This document shows positions 6,422 through 11,480 of a stretch of 12,918 nt of DNA, in pieces. Under the pieces are notes generated by a model, which was given only the letters and a program-made list of their open reading frames with translations, ran no database searches and was not told where the DNA came from. Source of the DNA: an uncultured Clostridia bacterium (GTDB lineage: Bacteria > Bacillota > Clostridia > Christensenellales > Pumilibacteraceae). Position 1 is the first letter of the stretch. Each line of letters opens with the position of its first letter. A program made the position numbers and the translations under genes. The stretch is taken from assembly GCA_947589145.1 (NCBI GenBank), contig CANQCB010000034.1:1-12918 (forward strand), given 5' to 3'.

Positions 6422-7191
6422 ACATTCTGGACGAAATAGCCGCATACGCGCGCGTTCGCGTGGAAAACGCGAAAAAGATCAAGCCCTCGGAAGAGGTAAT
6501 ATCCGAAGCGCTTTCGTTGCCCGCAAAAGCGTCTTTCGAGAGAGCGCTTCGCTCGGACGATATAGCTTTCATTTGCGAGTGTAAAAAAGCCTCTCCGTCC
6601 AAAGGCGTGATAGCCGAGCGTTTCCCGTACCTCGAAATAGCCAAAGAGTACGAGCGCGGCGGCGCGGCGGCAATATCCGTTCTCACCGAGCCGAAGTGGT
6701 TTTTGGGCAAAAACGAGTATTTGCGCGAAATAGCGCAGTCCGTGAGCCTGCCCGTCTTGCGCAAGGATTTCGTCGTGGACGAGTATATGATATACGAGGC
6801 GAAAACGTTGGGCGCGGCGGCGGTATTGCTCATTTGCGCGTTGCTGAGCGAGGAGCGGATCGCGAGGTATATCGAAATATGCGATACGCTCGGGCTGGAC
6901 GCGTTGGTGGAAGCGCACGACGAAAACGAAATCAAACGCGCGATGAGAGCGGGCGCGCGCATAATCGGCGTGAATAACCGCAATCTCAAAGACTTTTCGG
7001 TGGACATAAGCAATAGTCGGCGGCTTCGCAGTCTCGCGCCGAAAACGCTGTTCGTCGCCGAGAGCGGAATAAAAACGCCCGAGGACGTCGAGGCGCTGCG
7101 ACAAGCCGACATAAACGCCGTTCTGGTGGGCGAAACGCTCATGCGCGCGGCGGATAAGAAAGCGGCGATCTCCGCGCTTCGCGGATGGTAA
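6418..7191 (+). CDS. trpC: Indole-3-glycerol-phosphate synthase
   Basis: Closes the indole ring: carboxyphenylamino-deoxyribulose 5-phosphate gives indole-3-glycerol phosphate, CO2 and water. 257 aa (beta/alpha)8 barrel with the family's extra N-terminal helices. Catalytic and binding residues seen by motif: Glu54 and Lys56 in ICECKKASPSKG, Lys116 in VLRKDFVVDEYMIYEA, Glu165 in LVEAHDE, Asn186-Asn187 in GVNNRNLKDFSVD, and Ser216 in VAESGI. The more usual AEIK is ECKK here, keeping the Glu and Lys. The start overlaps the trpD stop. No separate strong RBS is visible, so translation probably depends on coupling. trpF follows after 12 bases. Not fused to TrpF, unlike the enterobacterial enzyme. 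Confidence 0.96.
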   Translation: MNILDEIAAYARVRVENAKKIKPSEEVISEALSLPAKASFERALRSDDIAFICECKKASPSKGVIAERFPYLEIAKEYERGGAAAISVLTEPKWFLGKNEYLREIAQSVSLPVLRKDFVVDEYMIYEAKTLGAAAVLLICALLSEERIARYIEICDTLGLDALVEAHDENEIKRAMRAGARIIGVNNRNLKDFSVDISNSRRLRSLAPKTLFVAESGIKTPEDVEALRQADINAVLVGETLMRAADKKAAISALRGW

Positions 7192-7203
7192 AAGGATGGA
7201 AAA

Positions 7204-7800
7204 ATGAAGGTAAAAATTTGCGGTTTGTCGCGGGCGGAGGACATTTGCGCGGTAAACGAATTGCTGCCCGATTATATAGGCTTCGTTTTTTGGGAGCGTA
7301 GCAGGCGGCGCGTCACGAAGGAGCAGGCGGCGCGGCTGAAAAGCGCGCTGAGCCCGCGCATAAAAGCCGTCGGCGTGTTCGTGGACGCGGCGGCGGAAGA
7401 GGTTGCCGAACTTGCGCGCGAGAGAATAATCGACGCGGCGCAACTCCACGGCGATGAAAGCGCGGAATATACAGATCGCCTGCGCTCGCTCGCCGATTGC
7501 GAAATCATTCGCGCATACAAAATAAGAACGGTCGAGGACGTTACGGCTGCGGAAAATTCCAACGCCGACCTCGTTCTTCTCGACGCGGGTTACGGCGAGG
7601 GCAAACCTTTCGAGTGGGAACTCGTTAAAAATATTCGCCGTCCATATCTGCTCGCAGGCGGTTTGACCGCAAAAACATTGCCCGACGCGGTGAAAATTCT
7701 TTCGCCCTACGGCGTGGACGTGTCGAGCGCGGTGGAAACGGACGGCAAAAAAGACTATGAAAAAATAAAGGAGTTTATAGCCGCGGTAAGAGCGACTTGA
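7204..7800 (+). CDS. trpF: Phosphoribosylanthranilate isomerase
   Basis: Amadori rearrangement of phosphoribosylanthranilate to the linear ribulose derivative used by TrpC. 198 aa (beta/alpha)8 barrel, typical size. Seen: KICGLS with catalytic Cys6, YIGFVFWERSRRRV, AAQLHGDE (78-85), the catalytic acid Asp127 in LVLLDAGYGEGKPFEW, AGGLTAKT (phosphate site), and VDVSSAVETDGKKD. AAGGATGG lies just before ATG 7204, giving it its own RBS, unlike the overlapping genes before it. The stop is followed by 23 bases and then trpB. It sits in the usual place between trpC and trpB. Confidence 0.96.
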   Translation: MKVKICGLSRAEDICAVNELLPDYIGFVFWERSRRRVTKEQAARLKSALSPRIKAVGVFVDAAAEEVAELARERIIDAAQLHGDESAEYTDRLRSLADCEIIRAYKIRTVEDVTAAENSNADLVLLDAGYGEGKPFEWELVKNIRRPYLLAGGLTAKTLPDAVKILSPYGVDVSSAVETDGKKDYEKIKEFIAAVRAT

Positions 7801-7823
7801 TCGCGAAAGCGGACGGAGAGATT

Positions 7824-9008
7824 ATGACAAAAGGAAGATTCGGTAAACACGGCGGTCAATACATTCCCGAAACGTTGATGAACGCCGTCATAGAATTGGA
7901 AAAGGCTTACGATAAATATAAGGACGACGCGACGTTCAACGCGGAACTCACGGAGTTGTTCAACAACTACGCGGGTCGTCCCGGCCTGCTTTACTATGCG
8001 GAAAAGATGACGAAAGACCTCGGCGGCGCGAAGATATATTTGAAGCGCGAGGATCTCAATCACACGGGTTCGCACAAGATAAACAACGTGCTCGGTCAGG
8101 CGCTTCTTGCCAAGAAGATGGGCAAAACGCGGCTGATCGCCGAGACGGGCGCGGGACAGCACGGCGTCGCGACGGCGACCGCGGCGGCGCTTCTCGGCAT
8201 GGAGTGCGTGGTGTTCATGGGCAAAGAGGACACCGTGCGTCAGGCGCTCAACGTCTATCGCATGAAACTGCTCGGCGCCGAAGTAGTGCCCGTCACGACG
8301 GGCACGGCGACGCTGAAAGACGCCGTTTCCGAAGCAATGCGCGAGTGGACGAGCAGAATAGCCGACACGCATTATTGCCTCGGCTCGGTTATGGGACCCC
8401 ATCCGTTCCCGACCATCGTGCGGGACTTCCAATCGGTAATATCCAAAGAAATAAAGTCGCAAATAACCGAAAGAGAGGGCAGACTTCCCGACGCGGTAAT
8501 CGCCTGCGTGGGCGGCGGATCAAACGCCATGGGGAGTTTTTACAACTTTATCGGAGACAAAAGCGTGCGCCTGATCGGTTGCGAAGCGGCAGGACGAGGC
8601 ATAGACACTTTCGAGACGGCGGCGACGATAAACACGGGCAGAGAGGGCATTTTCCACGGAATGAAGTCGTATTTCTGTCAGGACGAATACGGCCAGATCG
8701 CACCCGTATACTCCATATCCGCAGGGTTGGATTACCCGGGCATAGGACCCGAGCACGCATATCTCCACGACATAGGCAGGGCGGAGTACGTGCCGATTAC
8801 CGATGAGGAAGCGGTGGAAGCTTTCGAATATCTCAGCCGCACCGAGGGAATTATTCCCGCGATAGAGTCCGCGCACGCGCTTGCCTACGCGAAGAAAATC
8901 GCGCCCGAAATGGGCAAAGATAAGATCATCGTCGTCACCGTTTCCGGTCGCGGCGATAAGGACTGCGCGGCTATTGCGCGTTACAGAGGAGAAAATATCT
9001 ATGAGTAA
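7824..9008 (+). CDS. trpB: Tryptophan synthase beta chain
   Basis: PLP enzyme that condenses indole with L-serine to tryptophan; works as an alpha2-beta2 complex with TrpA. 394 aa, the standard TrpB1-type length. Seen: GRFGKHGGQYIPETLM at the N-terminus, PLP Lys85 in HTGSHKINN (usual form HTGAHKINN), catalytic Glu107 in ETGAGQHGVATATAAA, VGGGSNAMG (PLP phosphate cup), and VSGRGDKD near the end. The frame opens at a TTG at 7797, but ATG 7824 is preceded by CGGAGAG and fits the family N-terminus, so it is preferred. The stop overlaps the trpA start by 8 bases, keeping the two subunits coupled. Confidence 0.97.
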   Translation: MTKGRFGKHGGQYIPETLMNAVIELEKAYDKYKDDATFNAELTELFNNYAGRPGLLYYAEKMTKDLGGAKIYLKREDLNHTGSHKINNVLGQALLAKKMGKTRLIAETGAGQHGVATATAAALLGMECVVFMGKEDTVRQALNVYRMKLLGAEVVPVTTGTATLKDAVSEAMREWTSRIADTHYCLGSVMGPHPFPTIVRDFQSVISKEIKSQITEREGRLPDAVIACVGGGSNAMGSFYNFIGDKSVRLIGCEAAGRGIDTFETAATINTGREGIFHGMKSYFCQDEYGQIAPVYSISAGLDYPGIGPEHAYLHDIGRAEYVPITDEEAVEAFEYLSRTEGIIPAIESAHALAYAKKIAPEMGKDKIIVVTVSGRGDKDCAAIARYRGENIYE

Positions 9009-9771
9009 CATAAAAAGGGCGTTCGAAAACGGAAAAGCGTTTATTCCGTTCGTAACTTGCGGCGACCCCGATTTGCAAACGACGGCGGAAATAGTACGCG
9101 CCATGGCGAAGAGCGGCGCGGATATGATCGAACTCGGCATACCTTTTTCCGACCCGACGGCAGAGGGCCCCGTCATTCAGCAGGCGAGCCTTCGCGCGCT
9201 CACCGCAGGCGCTACCACGGATAAGATTTTCGAAATGATAGCGGATATCCGAAAGGACGTGAAAATTCCCCTTGCGATAATGACTTATGCGAACGTCGTG
9301 TTTTCCTACGGCACGCGTCGTTTCATTTCCAAAGCGGCGAACCTCGGCATAGACGGCTTGATACTCCCCGACGTGCCTTTTGAAGAAAAGGCGGATTTCG
9401 AGCCCGTTTGCAAGGACTGCGGCATGGATTTCGTATCCTTTATCGCGCCCACTTCCAAAGACCGTATCTCGGCGATCGCAAAAGAGGCAAAGGGCTTTAT
9501 TTACGTCGTCTCCTCTCTCGGCGTTACGGGTATGCGCTCGTCGATAACGACGGATATCGGCGGAATCGTGGATATCATAAGACAGAATACCGACGTTCCC
9601 TGCGCAGTCGGGTTCGGCATATCGACGCCCGAACAGGCAAAGAAAATGTCCGCTCTTTCGGACGGAGTCATAGTCGGCAGCGCAATCGTGAAAATAATCG
9701 GAGAAAACGGCAAAAATTCCGCCGCACCCGTCTCCGAATTTGTCGGTAAAATGAAAGCCGCTATATCGTGA
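9001..9771 (+). CDS. trpA: Tryptophan synthase alpha chain
   Basis: Cleaves indole-3-glycerol phosphate to glyceraldehyde 3-phosphate and indole, which is channelled to TrpB. 256 aa TIM barrel, typical length. Seen: FIPFVTCGDPD (14-24), catalytic Glu44 (Glu49 in Salmonella) in MIELGIPFSDPTAEGPVIQ, TYANVVFSYG (95-104), LILPDVPFEE (120-129), loop-6 SSLGVTGMRS (171-180), and the phosphate-binding GFGISTP and GVIVGSAIV. The second catalytic acid, Asp60 in Salmonella, is Glu55 here (TAEGP instead of LADGP). I believe this also occurs in other Bacillota enzymes, so it probably does not mean inactivity. AGAGGAG precedes the start inside trpB. Last gene of the operon, with a strong terminator about 40 bases on. 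Confidence 0.97.
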   Translation: MSNIKRAFENGKAFIPFVTCGDPDLQTTAEIVRAMAKSGADMIELGIPFSDPTAEGPVIQQASLRALTAGATTDKIFEMIADIRKDVKIPLAIMTYANVVFSYGTRRFISKAANLGIDGLILPDVPFEEKADFEPVCKDCGMDFVSFIAPTSKDRISAIAKEAKGFIYVVSSLGVTGMRSSITTDIGGIVDIIRQNTDVPCAVGFGISTPEQAKKMSALSDGVIVGSAIVKIIGENGKNSAAPVSEFVGKMKAAIS

Positions 9772-9810
9772 GTACGCCGGGCAAGGCGAATTTAGATCTC
9801 GAATTAAATA

Positions 9811-9845
9811 AAAAAATCCGAACGGATCGACCGTTCGGATTTTTT
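9811..9845. terminator. Bidirectional terminator between trpA and the collagen-like gene
   Basis: A perfect 15-bp inverted repeat AAAAAATCCGAACGG (9811-9825) and its complement (9831-9845) flank a 5-base loop. A-runs on one side and T-runs on the other give a U-tract on both strands, so it ends the trp operon (+) and the converging collagen-like gene (-). Confidence 0.93.
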
Positions 9846-9887
9846 GTCGCTTGTAAAAGGCAAAGGCGTCGATCTGCCTGCGGATCG

Positions 9888-10385
9888 TCAAGCGCCTGCG
9901 TCGGCGAGTAAACCCGCAGCTCTCATGTTGGCGAGAAGCAGGTTAAATTGCTCGACGACGGTTTCCGCGGACGCGTCCGTCACGGCAGCCGCGGGCGTAA
10001 CCGTACCTGCGGGACCGGCAGGACCTTGCGGACCGGCAGGGCCTTGCGGACCCGTTGCACCGGCAGGGCCTTGGGGACCCGTCGCACCCGTTGCTCCCGT
10101 CGCACCGGTTGCACCCGTTTCGCCGGCAGGGCCTTGCGGACCGACCGGACCCTGAGGGCCTACCGGACCTTGCGGACCGACGGGACCGATCGGACCGATG
10201 GGACCCGTTGCGCCGATCGGACCTTGCGGACCCATAGGGCCTTGCGGACCTACCGGACCCTGAGGACCGGGAATTCCGGGCGGTACGGGCATAGGCGGAA
10301 TAGGCGCGGGGATATAGCCGTTCTCGTTTTGATTTCCGCATCTGCAACTGCAATGATTTTGGCAATTACCTAAACCGAAAAACAT
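9888..10385 (-). CDS. Collagen-like (Gly-X-Y repeat) surface protein
   Basis: 165-aa protein in three parts. Residues 1-36 are Cys-rich (Cys8, 12, 14, 16 in NCQNHCSCRC) followed by a proline-rich stretch (PAPIPPMPVPP). Residues 37-129 are 31 uninterrupted Gly-X-Y triplets, mostly GPQ/GPV/GPA and GAT, which should form a collagen triple helix. Residues 130-165 are a short Ala-rich helical tail with VVEQFNLLLANMRAAGLL, which could trimerise. Similar tails follow collagen repeats in proteins of Clostridia and Bacillus, some of them in the exosporium. No signal peptide is seen, consistent with a spore-coat protein or with release by mother-cell lysis, but this is inference. The Cys cluster may cross-link it. 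AAAGGAGG lies just upstream of the start. Proline is almost absent at Y, where hydroxylation would occur in animals. Confidence 0.88.
   Translation of the reverse strand: MFFGLGNCQNHCSCRCGNQNENGYIPAPIPPMPVPPGIPGPQGPVGPQGPMGPQGPIGATGPIGPIGPVGPQGPVGPQGPVGPQGPAGETGATGATGATGATGPQGPAGATGPQGPAGPQGPAGPAGTVTPAAAVTDASAETVVEQFNLLLANMRAAGLLADAGA
9999..10277 (-). repeat. Gly-X-Y coding repeat (9-bp periodicity)
   Basis: 31 consecutive triplet codons for Gly-X-Y give a degenerate 9-bp tandem pattern (GGACCTTGC and GGACCGATC-like units on the plus strand). Such arrays often change length by slippage, so length variation between strains and assembly collapse are both possible. Confidence 0.9.
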
Positions 10386-10418
10386 ATTTCTTCCTCCTTT
10401 GTTTCAGCGTTCACTAAC

Positions 10419-10445
10419 AGCTTATGAACAAATTCCGCGAAATGT
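10419..10445 (-). promoter_or_regulatory. Candidate sporulation-type (SigE/SigK-like) promoter of the collagen-like gene
   Basis: On the minus strand, ACA (10445-10443), 16 bases, then CATAAGCT (10426-10419). The known B. subtilis patterns are SigE ATA-16-CATANNNT and SigK AC-17-CATANNNTA; the site fits either with one mismatch. It lies about 34 bases before the start codon, and no SigA-type promoter was found on this strand. The motifs are short, so the call is tentative. Confidence 0.35.
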
Positions 10446-10470
10446 GCGGACGGAGCGGAAAAAGAGCGTC

Positions 10471-10499
10471 TTGACAAAATTCGCAAGCCGTAGTAAAAT
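10471..10499 (+). promoter_or_regulatory. Promoter of the DtxR/MntR-family regulator
   Basis: TTGACA (10471-10476), a 17-base spacer and TAAAAT (10494-10499). The start codon follows only six bases after the -10 box, so the transcript should begin at or within a base or two of the ATG. Confidence 0.85.
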
Positions 10500-10505
10500 A
10501 AAACC

Positions 10506-10874
10506 ATGGAATACGATCAGTCGATAGAGGACTACCTCGAAACCATTCTCATCTTACGCCAAGGCAGCGACGAGGTGCATCAGGTGGAAGTCGCGCGCCG
10601 TCTCGGCGTTTCTCAGCCTGCCGTGAACAAGGCGATCCGCAAGATGAAAGAATCGGGTTACGTTCGCACCGAGGGCATGCATATATTCCTCACCGAAAGC
10701 GGACGGAAAAGGGCGGAGGAAACTTATGACAAACATTGCAAGATCCGCGACTTTCTCATTCGCCTCGGCGTGGACGGCGAGATCGCGGAGGCGGACGCCT
10801 GCGTGATCGAGCACGTCGTAAGCCCGTCAACTTACGCCGCGATATGCAATTTTCTGAGCAAAAACGACCGATAA
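10506..10874 (+). CDS. DtxR/MntR-family metal-dependent transcriptional regulator
   Basis: 122-aa repressor-type protein that should bind Fe(II) or Mn(II) and then DNA. Residues 1-65 form the winged helix: SIEDYLETILIL, HTH QVEVARRLGVSQPAVNKAIRKM (26-47) and wing GMHIFLTESGRK. Residues 66-122 form the dimerisation domain with DKHCKIRDFL and DACVIEHVVS. By position, the ligands compare with B. subtilis MntR as Asp9 and Glu12 (Asp8, Glu11), His77, Cys99 (Glu99 in MntR, Cys in DtxR), Glu102 and His103. The set is thus MntR-like at the first site and DtxR-like at the Cys. There is no C-terminal SH3 domain, and the protein is shorter than MntR (142 aa). No RBS precedes the ATG, and the promoter predicts a leaderless mRNA. 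Its neighbour feoAB makes iron-responsive control of iron uptake likely, but manganese is not excluded. Confidence 0.88.
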   Translation: MEYDQSIEDYLETILILRQGSDEVHQVEVARRLGVSQPAVNKAIRKMKESGYVRTEGMHIFLTESGRKRAEETYDKHCKIRDFLIRLGVDGEIAEADACVIEHVVSPSTYAAICNFLSKNDR

Positions 10875-10955
10875 CTCAAACCGACTTAAAATCCCGAATA
10901 AGACATAATCCGCCGCGCCGCCTCATATCTATAATCGGACGGCAAAATAAACACG

Positions 10956-10989
10956 ATTTTCCGCGAAAACAGCCGCGGAAAATTTTTTT
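10956..10989 (+). terminator. Terminator after the regulator gene
   Basis: ATTTTCCGC (10956-10964) pairs with GCGGAAAAT (10975-10983) around a 10-base loop, followed by a run of seven T ending at 10989. It separates the regulator from feoAB. Nothing was recognised in the 80 bases between the regulator stop and this stem. Confidence 0.88.
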
Positions 10990-10999
10990 GAAAAATTTC

Positions 11000-11013
11000 T
11001 TAACCGCGGTTAA
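11000..11013. promoter_or_regulatory. Perfect 14-bp palindrome upstream of feoA, candidate metal-regulator operator
   Basis: TTAACCGCGGTTAA is fully self-complementary and ends seven bases before the feo -35 box. DtxR-family operators are AT-flanked palindromes of similar size (for example DtxR TTAGGTTAGCCTAACCTAA). The neighbouring regulator gene makes it the obvious partner, but the sequence does not match a named box closely. Confidence 0.55.
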
Positions 11014-11019
11014 TTTTTC

Positions 11020-11048
11020 TTGACAGCCAAAAATTTATGCTATATAAT
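11020..11048 (+). promoter_or_regulatory. Consensus promoter of feoAB
   Basis: TTGACA (11020-11025), a 17-base spacer and TATAAT (11043-11048) form a perfect consensus. The expected start is about 11055, inside the small palindrome CTCGCGAG (11053-11060). The leader is then about 57 bases. A promoter this strong for an iron importer implies repression by a protein. Confidence 0.92.
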
Positions 11049-11111
11049 ATGTCTCGCGAGCAAGGGAAAGGCTTGTTTGCGGCGTTCGAAAAAAAATTTA
11101 AGGAGTTATAT

Positions 11112-11480
11112 ATGGTAAAAAAACTAAGCGAACTCAAACCCGGCGAAAGCGGCGTGATAACGGACACGCACGGCAGCGGTTGGGTGAGAAAGCGTCTCCT
11201 CGATATGGGAGTAACCAAGAGCGCGCCGGTGATTTTCAAAAAGAGCGCGCCGCTCGGCGACCCCGTTCAGGTAAATCTCCGCGGATACGAACTCTCTTTG
11301 CGAAAGAGCGAGGCGGAACTCGTGGACGTGGAAGTGTCGGGTGTCGCGTCGGTTGACGGGACGCGAAAGAAGGAGCGGCTCGAAGAGAAAGAGGCGAAGC
11401 GCAAGGCTCGCGAAGAAAAGAAAGAGGCGAAGCGCAAAGCCCGCGAAGAGAGGGCGAAGGAAAAGGAGGCTCGGAAATGA
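11112..11480 (+). CDS. feoA: FeoA-domain protein with long charged C-terminal tail
   Basis: FeoA is a small SH3-like cytoplasmic protein required for FeoB-mediated ferrous iron uptake. Residues 1-76 are a standard FeoA domain: LSELKPGESGVI, then RKRLLDMGVTKSAPV, then LGDPVQVNLRGYELSLRKSEAELVDVEV. Residues 77-122 are unusual: after a short linker comes a highly charged segment rich in Lys, Arg, Glu and Ala with two copies of the 11-residue unit KEAKRKAREE(K/R) (93-103, 104-114) and a partial third. It is likely one long charged helix; normal FeoA is about 75-80 aa. The frame is open from 11037, but that lies in the promoter. ATG 11112 has AAGGAG eight bases upstream. The stop overlaps feoB by ATGA (11477-11480), so the tail is encoded right up to the feoB start. 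Confidence 0.93.
   Translation: MVKKLSELKPGESGVITDTHGSGWVRKRLLDMGVTKSAPVIFKKSAPLGDPVQVNLRGYELSLRKSEAELVDVEVSGVASVDGTRKKERLEEKEAKRKAREEKKEAKRKAREERAKEKEARK
11388..11453 (+). repeat. Two tandem 33-bp repeats in the feoA tail
   Basis: Units 11388-11420 and 11421-11453 agree at 29 of 33 bases. Three of the four changes are silent, and one changes Lys to Arg. This suggests a fairly recent in-frame duplication whose protein product is under selection to stay charged. Confidence 0.9.

Noticed and set aside
7797..7823. TTG start for trpB
   Set aside because: TTG overlaps the trpF stop but lacks an RBS and adds nine residues not typical of TrpB; ATG 7824 has CGGAGAG upstream.
9999..10277. CRISPR array or satellite
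   Set aside because: The repetition has a 9-bp coding period with no repeat-spacer alternation and is explained by collagen triplets.
9844..10373. Plus-strand open frames across the collagen-like gene
   Set aside because: The GC-rich 9-bp repeat keeps several frames open. The minus-strand frame has a perfect Gly-X-Y register, a strong RBS and non-repetitive ends, so the plus-strand frames are shadows.
11037..11111. Earlier ATG for feoA
   Set aside because: It lies within the TTGACA/TATAAT promoter. The FeoA domain and a good RBS begin at ATG 11112.
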